Positions 14,130 to 22,691 of a stretch of DNA of 25,311 nucleotides are shown piece by piece. Numbering within the stretch: the stretch's first letter is position 1; every line of letters starts with the position of its first letter. The position numbers and the translations under genes were made by a program. The stretch is taken from contig CALXGC010000026.1 in assembly GCA_944387755.1 (NCBI GenBank), positions 1-25,311 of the forward strand, in the 5' to 3' direction. This DNA is from an uncultured Oscillospiraceae bacterium (lineage in GTDB: Bacteria > Bacillota_A > Clostridia > Oscillospirales > Oscillospiraceae). The notes beneath the pieces are model-generated. The model was not told the origin of the DNA. It ran no database searches and was given only the letters and a program-made list of their open reading frames with translations.

Positions 14130-16019
14130 TTAAAGATGCAGCAGCCGGGCAATTTTTTCGCCCTTGGGCATCAGGGCCAGGTCCTCGCGGGTCAGGGCCC
14201 GCATGGCGATGATCAGCGCCCCATAGATCGCCACAGCCGCGGCGATGGCGGCCAGGGCGGCCACGGCGTTGCCGGTGCGGCTCAGCCCCACCACCTGGTG
14301 GGTGACGGTGTCCGCCTCCATCATAAGGCCGGTGGCCTCAAACAGCTTGGACAGCAGGCCGTACACCGCCCAGGCCCCCAGGCCCATCAGGGCGGAGGCG
14401 GCCAGAGGCTTGGCGAAGACCTGGAGGTACCGGGGGCGGCGGGGGATGACGCGGGTCATGACAATCAGGTCCAGCGCCAGGCACAGGGCAAAGCAGAAAA
14501 CGTTGCCCAGGGGCGCGCCGTAGATGCCGATGGAGGGCTGCACCACCACGTTGTAGTTGATGACAATCTTCACCACGCCGCCCAGGACCATGATAATCAC
14601 CGGCAGGCTGACAAAGTTGTGGGCCTGAAGGATGGAGTTGCACACCAGCATCATGCACACAAACAGGGTGGCCAGGCCCAGGGTGGACAGCAGGGGGCCG
14701 GCCAGCTCAGCGGTCAGGTTGGGGAAGATGAGGGCCATAATGGGCTCGCCCATGACGAACAGCCCCACCGCCATGGGACAGGCGGCCAGAGCGGAGATGC
14801 GCAGGGCGGAGCCGGTGATGCGCCCCGCCCCCCGGCGGTCGTGCCGGGCCAGCGCCCCGGAGACGGCGGGAATCACCGCCGCCGTCACGGCGGCCATCAG
14901 GGAGGTGGGCAGGTTATAGATGTTCAGCGCCCCGGAGTAGTTGCCGTAGAGGGTGCGGCTGATGTCCTCCAGGGTGGCGTGGAGGGTCAGGGAGGCGCTC
15001 TCCAGGGAGGAGAGGACGGCGTCCTGGGCCTGAAGGCCCTGGGCCTGCCCCACATACTGGTCCAGCAGGGACATGGACACGGCGCTGCCCTCCGGCAGAG
15101 CCGCCTGCCAGGCGGACAGGGCGCTCTCCAGGGGGGCGAAGTCCACAAAGCGCCCGTAGAGGGTCCAGGTCTCCCGGTTCTCCAGCAGGGCCCGCTGGAG
15201 CTGTCCCTGCACCAGAGAGGTGTCAATGACGGTGACAATGCCCACCATGGAGGAGCTGATGGTGATGGGAATGGCAATCATCAGCAGGCGGCGGAGAATC
15301 ACGCCCGCCGCCTCCGGCCGGTCGGCGGAGGCGTCCTCCGGCGGGCCGGCCATCACAAAGTCCAGAATCATATAGGCCAGGGCCACAATGGTGCCCACCG
15401 TCACGCCGGTAATGGCGCCGGCGGCGGCCTGGCTGGCGTCCGCGCCCCGGTTCACCAGCCAATAGGCCAGGCCCAGGCCCACGGCCAGCTTGCACAGGGC
15501 CTCGATAATCTGGGAGACGGCGGTGGGGGTCATGCGCCCGTGGCCCTGGGCATAGCCCCGGAAGGCGGACAGACAGCCCACGCAGATCACCGCCGGGGCC
15601 AGCGCCCGGATGCCGGGGGCGGCCATGCTGTCGTTCATCAGGCCGGCCAGCTGCTCCGAGCCGAAGGACATCACCAGGAAGGACAGCACGCCCAGCACCA
15701 AAAACAGGGCCAGGGCCAGGCGGAACGTCCGCCGCACCTGGTTGCGGCGGCCCAGGGTGCTGGCCTCGCTCACCAGCTTGGAGACCGCCACCGGCAGTCC
15801 GGCGGTGGAGATGGTCAGCAGGACGGCGTAGATGTTGTAGGCGTTGTTGAAATCCGCCGCCCCCTGCTCCCCGATGATGTTGAGCAGGGGAATTTTATAG
15901 AGCATTCCGATCACTTTTACCACCAGAATGCCCGCTGCCAGAATGGCTGCGCCGCCAAAGAACGTATTCTGCCGGGAGGCGTGAGACGTCCGGCGCCGGG
16001 ACTGACTTTGCTCCGCCAT
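14130..16019 (-). CDS. SpoVB/YabM-like polysaccharide (lipid-linked) flippase, MOP superfamily
   Basis: Multi-pass membrane transporter, presumably flipping lipid-linked cell-wall or spore-cortex precursors. The N-terminal signature ILAAGILVVKVIGMLYKIPLLNIIGEQGAADFNNAY is typical for SpoVB, and STAGLPVAVSKLVSE and FRGYAQGHGRMTPTAVSQIIEA follow. About 14 hydrophobic segments. At 629 residues it is longer than usual members (roughly 520-550) because of an extra segment of about 75-80 residues at 280-357, between IVTVIDTSLVQGQLQ and LYGNYSGALNIYNLPTSL. The ATG at 16019 follows AAGGAGG. It lies 37 bases after mtaD and upstream of mazG on the same strand. Whether it serves sporulation or vegetative peptidoglycan cannot be told from sequence. 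Confidence 0.9.
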   Translation of the reverse strand: MAEQSQSRRRTSHASRQNTFFGGAAILAAGILVVKVIGMLYKIPLLNIIGEQGAADFNNAYNIYAVLLTISTAGLPVAVSKLVSEASTLGRRNQVRRTFRLALALFLVLGVLSFLVMSFGSEQLAGLMNDSMAAPGIRALAPAVICVGCLSAFRGYAQGHGRMTPTAVSQIIEALCKLAVGLGLAYWLVNRGADASQAAAGAITGVTVGTIVALAYMILDFVMAGPPEDASADRPEAAGVILRRLLMIAIPITISSSMVGIVTVIDTSLVQGQLQRALLENRETWTLYGRFVDFAPLESALSAWQAALPEGSAVSMSLLDQYVGQAQGLQAQDAVLSSLESASLTLHATLEDISRTLYGNYSGALNIYNLPTSLMAAVTAAVIPAVSGALARHDRRGAGRITGSALRISALAACPMAVGLFVMGEPIMALIFPNLTAELAGPLLSTLGLATLFVCMMLVCNSILQAHNFVSLPVIIMVLGGVVKIVINYNVVVQPSIGIYGAPLGNVFCFALCLALDLIVMTRVIPRRPRYLQVFAKPLAASALMGLGAWAVYGLLSKLFEATGLMMEADTVTHQVVGLSRTGNAVAALAAIAAAVAIYGALIIAMRALTREDLALMPKGEKIARLLHL

Positions 16020-16056
16020 TCAGAGACCTCCTTGTGTCGTTGATGGAACAGGGCGG

Positions 16057-17364
16057 TTAGCGCCCGAAGAGATGGGGCAGGGCATAGCGCTCCGTCTCAT
16101 ACCGGATGCGCTCCAAATCCAGGGTGTAAAATTCCCCCTTCTCATATATGACCCGTCCCCGCGCCATATTCATCTCCACGTTGCAGCCGCGGGCGGCGTA
16201 GACCAGGTTCTCCACCGCGTCGTGGCAGGGGGTCAGGTTGGGGGCGGTAAAGTCCACCAGGATGAGGTCCGCCGTCTTCCCCGGTGCGATGACCCCCGTG
16301 TCCCGGCCCAGGGCCTCCGCCCCGTTCACCGTGGCCGTCTCCAGGGCCTGGAGGGCGGAGAAGGCCATGGGGTCCCGCTCCGCCCCGCAGGGGAGGCAGG
16401 CGGCCAGCTTGACGTCGGAGAAGAAATCCACGCCGTTGTGGGAGGACATGCCGTCGGTGCCCAGGGCCACGTTCACCCCCGCCCGGACCATGGCGGGGAC
16501 CGGGGCGATTCCGGAGCCCAGCTTCAGGTTGGACCAGGGGTTGTGGACGCAGGAGACGTGCTTTTCCGCCATAATGGCCCAGTCCTCCGGGGCGGCGTAC
16601 ACGCAGTGGGCGGCCAGAGAGCGGCCGCAGTCCCACACCCCGTACTGGTCCAGAATCTGGATGGGCGTTTTGCCCCAGCGGTCCAGGCACGCCTGGTGCT
16701 CCGATGCCGTCTCGGACACATGGACGTGCATACCCAGCCCGTGGGCCTGGGCATAGTCCGCCATCCACCGCCACAGGGGCGGGTTGGAGGTGTACTCGGC
16801 GTGGACGGAGGCGTCCACCAGAATCTGCCCCCCGTTGGCCCCGTGCCACTCCTCCGTGAGGGCAATCTGATTCCGGCAGTCGCCGCACAGGTCCGGATGA
16901 AAATCCTCCGCCGCGCCGAAGTACACCCCGCCGCAGGACAGATTGGCCGAAATGCCCGACGCCAGAATCTGGGCCGCAATGGTCCCGGTGCGCATATACA
17001 TATCGGCCACGCAGGTGACGCCGGAGGCGATCATCTCCGCCAGCCCCAAACCCGTCCCGGCGGCCACGCAGCGGTTGTCCAGCTTCGCCTCCACGGGGAA
17101 AATATAGTCGTGGAGCCAGCTCTGCAAATCGTGGCCCCCGCCGTACCCCCGCATCAGCGTCATGGGCAGATGGGTGTGGGCGTTGACAAAGCCGGGCATG
17201 AGCGCCTTCCCGGTCCCGTCAATGACCCGCCGGAACGCCCCCTGGGGGCGCTGGGTCCCCACGGAGACAATCTGCGTCCCCTCCACCGCCACATAGGCGT
17301 CCTTTAAAATCCGCCGCTGGGCGTCCATGGTGACGGCGGTGACATGCGCAAACAAAACTGCCAT
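16057..17364 (-). CDS. mtaD: 5-methylthioadenosine/S-adenosylhomocysteine deaminase-type amidohydrolase
   Basis: Zinc TIM-barrel amidohydrolase (MtaD/TrzN group) expected to deaminate 5'-methylthioadenosine and S-adenosylhomocysteine. The 435-residue protein has the metal-binding NAHTHLPMTLMRG, HVHVSET, SLAAHCVYA with the following histidine region, and LGTDGMSSHNGVDFF. The N-terminal beta-domain and VIDGTGKALMPGFVNAHTH are characteristic. The ATG at 17364 follows AGAGGAGAG. The frame continues upstream without a stop only because of out-of-phase punA sequence. It lies 44 bases after punA, whose enzyme could phosphorolyse the resulting methylthioinosine or inosine. Related guanine or chlorohydrolase activities remain possible. 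Confidence 0.88.
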   Translation of the reverse strand: MAVLFAHVTAVTMDAQRRILKDAYVAVEGTQIVSVGTQRPQGAFRRVIDGTGKALMPGFVNAHTHLPMTLMRGYGGGHDLQSWLHDYIFPVEAKLDNRCVAAGTGLGLAEMIASGVTCVADMYMRTGTIAAQILASGISANLSCGGVYFGAAEDFHPDLCGDCRNQIALTEEWHGANGGQILVDASVHAEYTSNPPLWRWMADYAQAHGLGMHVHVSETASEHQACLDRWGKTPIQILDQYGVWDCGRSLAAHCVYAAPEDWAIMAEKHVSCVHNPWSNLKLGSGIAPVPAMVRAGVNVALGTDGMSSHNGVDFFSDVKLAACLPCGAERDPMAFSALQALETATVNGAEALGRDTGVIAPGKTADLILVDFTAPNLTPCHDAVENLVYAARGCNVEMNMARGRVIYEKGEFYTLDLERIRYETERYALPHLFGR

Positions 17365-17380
17365 TGCTCTCTCCTCTTTA

Positions 17381-17414
17381 ACCTTACATGACCTTACGTC
17401 ACATGACCTTACAT
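17381..17414 (-). repeat. Short tandem repeat GTAAGGTCATG between punA and mtaD
   Basis: On the minus strand GTAAGGTCATG occurs twice, four bases apart, with a third partial TAAGGTTA. The first copy includes the punA stop codon. Confidence 0.7.
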
Positions 17415-18233
17415 CTTCCGCAGGCAGGCCCGGATCAGGCCGGTAAACTTCTCCCGGGCGGCTTCGGCGGCGTCCAGCACCTCCCGCTCGGAGAGGGGCT
17501 GGTCCAGGATTCCGGCGGCCATATTGGACAGCAGGGTGAGGCCCAGCACCTCCATGCCGCAGTGTCCGGCGGCGACCGCCTCCGGGGCGGTGGACATGCC
17601 CACCGCGTCGCCCCCCAAAATGCGGGCGGCCCGGACCTCCGCCGGGGTCTCGTACTGGGGGCCGTAGCAGTAGAAGTACACGCCCTCCCGCAGGGGAATG
17701 CCCAGCTCCGCCGCCGTCCGGCGGGCCAGCGCCTGAAGGCGGGGGGTGTACAGGTGGGAGGCGTCGGGGAAGCGGGTCCCGAACTCCGGCAGGTTCTCTC
17801 CCCGGAGGGGGGACTCGGAGAAGAGCTTGATGTGGTCGGTGATGAGCATCAGATCCCCGGCGTTCCAGGCGGTGTTCACACAGCCGGCGGCGTTGGTGAC
17901 GACAAGGGTCCGGCACCCCAGCAGCCGCAGCACCCGCAGGGGGTAGACCACCTCCTCATAGGAGTATCCCTCGTAGTGGTGCATACGCCCCTGCATCACC
18001 GCCGCCTTCCGGCCCTCCAGGGTTCCGAAGACCAGGCGGCCCCTGTGCCCCGGCGCGGTGGAGGCCTTAAAGTGGGGGATGTCCCGGTAGTCGGCGCAGA
18101 GGGGGTTCTCTACCTCGTCCCCCAGGCTCCCCAGGCCGGAGCCCAGCACCATAGCGACGTCAGGGACAAAATCTCCCAGCTTTTCCCGGAGAAACGCGGC
18201 GCTCTCCCGGTACTGTTCCATGGTAAATTCCAT
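17409..18233 (-). CDS. punA: Purine-nucleoside phosphorylase (trimeric PNP type)
   Basis: Reversible phosphorolysis of inosine, guanosine and related nucleosides to base and ribose-1-phosphate, cytosolic. The 274-residue product has VLGSGLGSLGDEV (phosphate site), PGHRGRLVFG, VMQGRMHHYEGYS, LVVTNAAGCVN and YGPQYETPAEVRAARILGGDAVGMST, all typical of the low-molecular-mass trimeric PNP/MTAP family. The ATG at 18231-18233 has AAGGAAG eight bases upstream, while a GTG three codons earlier is less favourable. The promoter lies at 18279-18307. First gene of the long minus-strand train, ahead of mtaD. Confidence 0.96.
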   Translation of the reverse strand: MEFTMEQYRESAAFLREKLGDFVPDVAMVLGSGLGSLGDEVENPLCADYRDIPHFKASTAPGHRGRLVFGTLEGRKAAVMQGRMHHYEGYSYEEVVYPLRVLRLLGCRTLVVTNAAGCVNTAWNAGDLMLITDHIKLFSESPLRGENLPEFGTRFPDASHLYTPRLQALARRTAAELGIPLREGVYFYCYGPQYETPAEVRAARILGGDAVGMSTAPEAVAAGHCGMEVLGLTLLSNMAAGILDQPLSEREVLDAAEAAREKFTGLIRACLRKM

Positions 18234-18278
18234 CTTCAGCACTTCCTTCCGCCGGACAAGAAAAATTTGGTCTGACCT

Positions 18279-18307
18279 AGTTTACACCAAGTATTTGCAA
18301 AAAGCAA
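18279..18307 (-). promoter_or_regulatory. Promoter of the punA-mtaD transcript
   Basis: Minus-strand TTGCTT (18302-18307), 17 bases, TAAACT (18279-18284), about 45 bases before the punA start. Confidence 0.65.
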
Positions 18308-18398
18308 CGGAAAAGTGCGCCTGTCCAGGCGGTTTTCCAGGGCCTGAGCGCCGGATTTTTGATGAAATCCACCAACCAAGGCCCTCCTCCGGCCCGTC

Positions 18399-18427
18399 TT
18401 GCAAAAGGGCCGGGGCGGGGCTATAAT
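18399..18427 (+). promoter_or_regulatory. Promoter of the amidohydrolase gene
   Basis: TTGCAA (18399-18404), 17 bases, perfect TATAAT (18422-18427), 31 bases before the GTG start at 18458. Confidence 0.82.
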
Positions 18428-18457
18428 CAGACCAACGTCAGAAAGGAGGCGGCGGCT

Positions 18458-19279
18458 GTGAAAATTATCGACGCCCACCTGCACATCTTCCCCCCGGAGC
18501 CGGGAACCGACGCCATGGCGGAGGCGGTGGGGCACAAAAATTCCGTGGACCACCTGCGGCAGGCCTATGGGGAGCTGGGCATCGTCCACGGGGTGGTGAT
18601 GGGCAACCGGAGCCTGGAGACGGGCTTCCACAACTACCCCAGTGACCTGTTTCACTACTGCGTGGGGCTGGACAGCCTGGTGCTGGGCCGGGGGGCGGCC
18701 ATCCCGGAGGACCTGCCCGGCCAGGTGGAGGAGCACCTGAAGCGGGAGAACTGCTGCGGGGTGAAGCTCTACCCCGGCTACAACAAAATCTGGCTCACCG
18801 ACCCCATCTATGAGCCCATCTACGCCCTGGCCCGGAAGTACGATAAGCCCGTGGCCGTCCACATGGGGCTGACCGCCTACTCCCGCGCCTACCTCAAGTA
18901 CAGCCACCCCCTGGCCCTGGACGAGGCGGCGGCGGACCACCGGCACACCCAGTTCGTCATGTGCCACTTCGGCAACCCCTTCCTCCAGGAGGCCGCCGCC
19001 GTGCTGGAGAAAAACCGCAACGTGTCCGCCGACCTGTCCGGCCTGCTGGAGGGCCGGGTGGACCTGGACGTATATTTCCGGGAGCGGGCGGGGTACGCGG
19101 AGCTGCTGCGGACCTGGCTGAACTATCTGGGCTGCTGGGACCGGATCATGTACGGCACAGACTGGCCCATCGTCAATCTGGGGGAGTACATCCGGTACAT
19201 ACAGCGCATTGTCCCCCAGGCGCACTGGGAGCAGGTCTTCTTTGACAGCGCTAACAGAATCTACCGCCTGGGCCTGTGA
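18458..19279 (+). CDS. Amidohydrolase-2 family TIM-barrel protein
   Basis: Metal-dependent hydrolase or decarboxylase of the amidohydrolase-related (PF04909-type) family; the substrate is unknown. The 273-residue product has the N-terminal DAHLHIF metal motif, GVKLYPGYNKI, PVAVHMG, the strand-end VMCHFGNPF, and YGTDWPI with the catalytic aspartate near the C-terminus. The GTG start at 18458-18460 is supported by AAAGGAGG eight bases upstream. The frame extends upstream through the promoter, which is not coding. It has its own promoter and stands alone, divergent from punA. It should not be confused with the unrelated deaminase at 16057-17364. Confidence 0.87.
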   Translation: MKIIDAHLHIFPPEPGTDAMAEAVGHKNSVDHLRQAYGELGIVHGVVMGNRSLETGFHNYPSDLFHYCVGLDSLVLGRGAAIPEDLPGQVEEHLKRENCCGVKLYPGYNKIWLTDPIYEPIYALARKYDKPVAVHMGLTAYSRAYLKYSHPLALDEAAADHRHTQFVMCHFGNPFLQEAAAVLEKNRNVSADLSGLLEGRVDLDVYFRERAGYAELLRTWLNYLGCWDRIMYGTDWPIVNLGEYIRYIQRIVPQAHWEQVFFDSANRIYRLGL

Positions 19280-19447
19280 GCCCGGCGGAACTGTGCAGTC
19301 CGGATAAAAACTTTATACCGTTCCGTGCAATTTTGACAGTCTGACTCTTCCCATCCGGCGCAAACTATGGTAAGTTAAGCTTCGTCTGTCTCCCGGCCCC
19401 GCCGCAAAGGGAGCAGAACAAGTTTCAGATGAGAAGGAAGGTCCCAA

Positions 19448-20638
19448 ATGATTGGAGAAATTGCCCTGAACATGTATCACGCCGTGGCCCTGGGCGCCGT
19501 TTTGTACTGGCTGGGCGGCGTCCTGGTGTCTAAAATCCAGCTGCTCAGCCGCTGGTGCATTCCGGCCCCTCTGGCGGGCGGACTGTGCTTCGCCCTGCTG
19601 AACCTGGCGCTGTACGCCTCCGGCACGGGGTACATCACTTTTGACAAGACCCTTCAGACCACGTTCCAGAACCTGTTCTTCACCACGGTGGGCTTCACCG
19701 TCAGCATTCCCGCCCTCCGCCGGGGCGGCAGGTCCGTGGCGCTGGTGCTGCTGCTGGCCGCGGTCCTGGCCCCCATACAGAACCTGCTGGGGGGCGGCGT
19801 CATGGTTCTCTTCGGCCAGAGCCCCCTGATGGGCATTGCCATCGGCTCCACCGCCCTGGTGGGGGGACCCGCCACCGCCGCGGCCTATGGCGCGGACCTG
19901 GCGGCCCTGGGCGTGGCGGGGGCGGAGGCCGCCGGCCTGGCCGCCGCCACCTTCGGGCTGGTGTCCGGCTCGCTGCTGGGGGGACCGGCGGCCCGCCGGA
20001 TGATTGAGCGCCGCCGCCTGCACCCCTCCGCCGGGGAGAGCGGGGAGTCCGCCGCCGGGACGGGGACGTTCTCCACCTCCGGCCCCCGGTTTGTGAAGGG
20101 TTTTATGCTTCTGCTGGCCGCCCTGGGCATTGGGGCCCAGGTGAGCGTCTGGCTCACCGCCCTGACCCGGATGACCTTCCCCTCCTATATCGGGGCCATG
20201 CTGGTGGCGGTGGTGCTGCGCAACGCCATGGACGGCTGGAAGCTGGACTACCCGGACCGGGAGATTGGCGCCATGGGGAGCATGTTCCTCTCCATCTTTC
20301 TGGCGATGGCTCTGGCCGGGCTTCAGCTCTGGGAGCTGGCGGGACTGGCCATGCCCATGCTCACCGCCCTGCTGCTCCAGTGTGTGGCGGCGGTGCTGTA
20401 TGCCAGCTTTGTGGTATTCCCTGTGATGGGCCGGAACTATGACGCCGCGGTGATGTCCGCCGGCTTCATCGGCTTCGCCATGGGGGCCACCTCCAACGCG
20501 ATGGCCAACATGCAGGCGATTACCAAAAAATACGGTCCCTCCCCTCTGGCCTACTTCACCATCCCCATGGTGGGCGGGCTGTTCATCGACTTTGTCAACG
20601 CCGCGCTGATTACCGTCAACATCCACCTCTGGTCCTGA
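19448..20638 (+). CDS. gltS: Sodium/glutamate symporter
   Basis: Na+-coupled glutamate uptake carrier of the ESS family. The 396-residue, roughly 11-segment protein has the GltS inverted-repeat architecture: NLFFTTVGFTVSIPAL, IGSTALVGGPATAAAYG in the first half, and SAGFIGFAMGATSNAMANMQAITKKYGPSPLAYFTIPMVGGLFIDFVN (split over the second half) at the C-terminus. The ATG at 19448 follows GAAGGAAGG. The 168-base region upstream contains a TTGACA (19333-19338) but no correctly spaced -10 box that I can defend. A terminator follows directly. Confidence 0.94.
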   Translation: MIGEIALNMYHAVALGAVLYWLGGVLVSKIQLLSRWCIPAPLAGGLCFALLNLALYASGTGYITFDKTLQTTFQNLFFTTVGFTVSIPALRRGGRSVALVLLLAAVLAPIQNLLGGGVMVLFGQSPLMGIAIGSTALVGGPATAAAYGADLAALGVAGAEAAGLAAATFGLVSGSLLGGPAARRMIERRRLHPSAGESGESAAGTGTFSTSGPRFVKGFMLLLAALGIGAQVSVWLTALTRMTFPSYIGAMLVAVVLRNAMDGWKLDYPDREIGAMGSMFLSIFLAMALAGLQLWELAGLAMPMLTALLLQCVAAVLYASFVVFPVMGRNYDAAVMSAGFIGFAMGATSNAMANMQAITKKYGPSPLAYFTIPMVGGLFIDFVNAALITVNIHLWS

Positions 20639-20640
20639 AA

Positions 20641-20675
20641 ACAGCCCCTGAGCCTGCACTCAGGGGCTGTTTTCT
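20641..20675 (+). terminator. Terminator of gltS, convergent with ftsH
   Basis: A 12-bp perfect stem ACAGCCCCTGAG/CTCAGGGGCTGT (20641-20652, 20659-20670), then TTTCTGCACTTTTT. Confidence 0.88.
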
Positions 20676-20691
20676 GCACTTTTTCCGCACT

Positions 20692-22518
20692 TTAAGGGGA
20701 CGGCTTCCCCTCCAGGATGGCCATAAATTCCCTGCCGGTGATGGTCTCGTGCCGGTAGAGGTATTCCGCCAGCTCGTGGAGCTTGTCCTCGTGGTCCTTC
20801 AGGAGGTCCAGGGCCTTTTTGTGCTGCGCCTCCACCACCTCCGTCACCTTCTTGTCAATCAGGGCCTGGGTCTCCGGGGAGCAGGCCAGGGAGGCGTCGC
20901 CCCCCAGGTACTGGTTCGTCACCGTCTGGAGGGCCACAAAGCCGAATTCGCTGCTCATGCCGTACTGGGAGATCATGGCCCGGGCCAGCTTCGTCGCCTG
21001 CTCGATGTCGTTGGAGGCCCCGGTGGTGACGGAGCGGAACACCAGCTCCTCGGCGGCCCGGCCGCCGGTGTAGGTGGCGATTTTGTTCAGCAGCTCCTCC
21101 TTGGACATGAGGAAGTGGTCCCCGTCGTCCACCTGGAGGGTGTAGCCCAGGGCGCCGGAGGTGCGGGGGATAATGGTAATCTTCTGCACCGGGGCGGAGT
21201 GGGTCTGGAGGGCGGCCACCAGGGCGTGGCCCGTCTCATGGTAGGCCACAATCCTCTTCTCCTGGTCGGAGAGCACCCGGCTCTTCTTCTGATACCCGGC
21301 GATGACCACCTCCACGCTCTCCTGGAGGTCCTCCTGGGTGGCAAACTGCCGCCCGGCGCGCACCGCCCGGAGGGCGGCCTCGTTGACGATGTTGGCCAGC
21401 TCCGCGCCGGAGGCCCCGGCGGCGGTCTTGGCGATGGGCTCGAAGTCCACGTCCTCCGCCAGGCGGATTTTCTTGGCGTGGACCTTCAGAATGTCGATGC
21501 GGCCCTGGAGATCGGGGAGCTCCACGGGGATGCGCCGGTCAAAGCGGCCGGGGCGCAGCAGGGCGGGGTCCAGGCTGTCGGGCCGGTTGGTGGCGGCCAG
21601 CACCACCACTCCCCTGGAGCCGTCAAAGCCGTCCATCTCGGTCAAAAGCTGGTTCAGGGTCTGCTCCCGCTCGTCGTTGCCGCCGGAGAACTGGCCGTCC
21701 CGCTTCTTGCCGATGGTGTCAATCTCGTCGATGAAGACGATGCAGGGGGCCTTCTCGTTGGCCTGCTTAAACAGGTCCCGGACCTTTGCCGCCCCCCGGC
21801 CCACGAACATCTCCACAAACTCGGACCCGGCGATGGAGAAGAAGGGCACGTTGGCCTCGCCGGCCACGGCCTTGGCCAGCAGGGTCTTGCCGGTGCCCGG
21901 CGGGCCCACCAGCAAAGCCCCCTTGGGCAGCGTGGCCCCGATGGCCCGGTACTTCTCCGGGTCGTGGAGGAAGTCCACAATCTCGCTTAAAAGCTCCTTG
22001 GCCTCCTCCTCTCCGGCCACGTCGGAGAAGCGGATGCCCGTGGAGGAGGGCACGTACATCCTGGCCCCGGCGTTTCCGCCCCCCATGCCGAACATCATGC
22101 CGTCGCCGCCCATAGCCCTCTTCATCCGCCGGTTGAGGAACCAGCCGATGAGCAGGAAGGGCGCCAGGGGCAGCACCCATCCCACCAGCAGGGAGGTGAG
22201 CATGCCCGGCTGGACGTCGATCTCCTGAAAGACCGCCCCGCTCTCATACAGCCGCCGGGTGAGGTCCGGGTCGTCGGTCTTGGTGGTGCGGTAGACGGTC
22301 TGGCCGTCCTTATCTGTGAAGGTAATTTCGTCCCCTTCAATCTCCACCTGGCCCACGTCCTTGTCATAGGTCATGGACATAAACTGGTCATAGGTCACGT
22401 TCTCCACCGGCCGCCCCATAACGCTGGGGAAGAGCGTCATATTCAGCAGCATAAGCACCAGCAGAATGACCGCATAGTAAAAGACCAGCGGCTTTTTTGA
22501 GGGCTGTTTCAGCTCCTG
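20692..22518 (-). CDS. ftsH: ATP-dependent zinc metalloprotease FtsH
   Basis: Membrane-bound AAA+ quality-control protease, hexameric. The 608-residue product has two transmembrane segments (about 11-33 and 107-128) around an extracytoplasmic domain. These are followed by Walker A GPPGTGKT (206-213), pore loop FVGRG (239-243), Walker B IVFIDEID (261-268), the second region of homology with RPGRFDRR (323-330), and zinc motif HETGH (428-432). The start is taken as GTG at 22516-22518 because AGGA lies nine bases upstream and this gives a normal N-terminus. The frame is open to 22659 across the likely promoter. Single transcription unit between convergent gltS and the queT terminator. Confidence 0.96.
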   Translation of the reverse strand, partial: QELKQPSKKPLVFYYAVILLVLMLLNMTLFPSVMGRPVENVTYDQFMSMTYDKDVGQVEIEGDEITFTDKDGQTVYRTTKTDDPDLTRRLYESGAVFQEIDVQPGMLTSLLVGWVLPLAPFLLIGWFLNRRMKRAMGGDGMMFGMGGGNAGARMYVPSSTGIRFSDVAGEEEAKELLSEIVDFLHDPEKYRAIGATLPKGALLVGPPGTGKTLLAKAVAGEANVPFFSIAGSEFVEMFVGRGAAKVRDLFKQANEKAPCIVFIDEIDTIGKKRDGQFSGGNDEREQTLNQLLTEMDGFDGSRGVVVLAATNRPDSLDPALLRPGRFDRRIPVELPDLQGRIDILKVHAKKIRLAEDVDFEPIAKTAAGASGAELANIVNEAALRAVRAGRQFATQEDLQESVEVVIAGYQKKSRVLSDQEKRIVAYHETGHALVAALQTHSAPVQKITIIPRTSGALGYTLQVDDGDHFLMSKEELLNKIATYTGGRAAEELVFRSVTTGASNDIEQATKLARAMISQYGMSSEFGFVALQTVTNQYLGGDASLACSPETQALIDKKVTEVVEAQHKKALDLLKDHEDKLHELAEYLYRHETITGREFMAILEGKPSP

Positions 22519-22566
22519 CACAAAAATACATCCTTTCTTCCCCAGACGGGGAGTTTCCACCCCTGT

Positions 22567-22594
22567 ATTGTATGGATTTTCGCAAAAAAGTCCA
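22567..22594 (-). promoter_or_regulatory. Possible ftsH promoter
   Basis: Minus-strand TGGACT (22589-22594), 16 bases, TACAAT (22567-22572), about 50 bases before the GTG start. The -35 box is weak. Confidence 0.45.
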
Positions 22595-22631
22595 CGGGAA
22601 TGTGTGAATATTCTGTGTCCTTTCTGTAAAC

Positions 22632-22676
22632 GGGGCAAAAAAGCGCCCCGAACGTCCACCCGTTCGGGGCGCTTTT
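22632..22676 (-). terminator. Terminator of queT
   Basis: Perfect 16-bp stem AAAAGCGCCCCGAACG/CGTTCGGGGCGCTTTT (22639-22654, 22661-22676) with a 6-base loop, followed on the minus strand by TT. It begins 15 bases past the queT stop. It lies upstream of the ftsH promoter and insulates it. Confidence 0.9.
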
Positions 22677-22691
22677 CAGTTCAAAGCATAC

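Noticed and set aside
14136..16043. 635-codon plus-strand open frame opposite the flippase
   Set aside because: Gln/His/Gly-rich shadow translation with no family features; the opposite strand encodes a clear SpoVB-like protein.
17365..17916. N-terminal extension of the mtaD frame
   Set aside because: It runs through punA out of phase; the ATG at 17364 has a good ribosome binding site and gives a normal amidohydrolase start.
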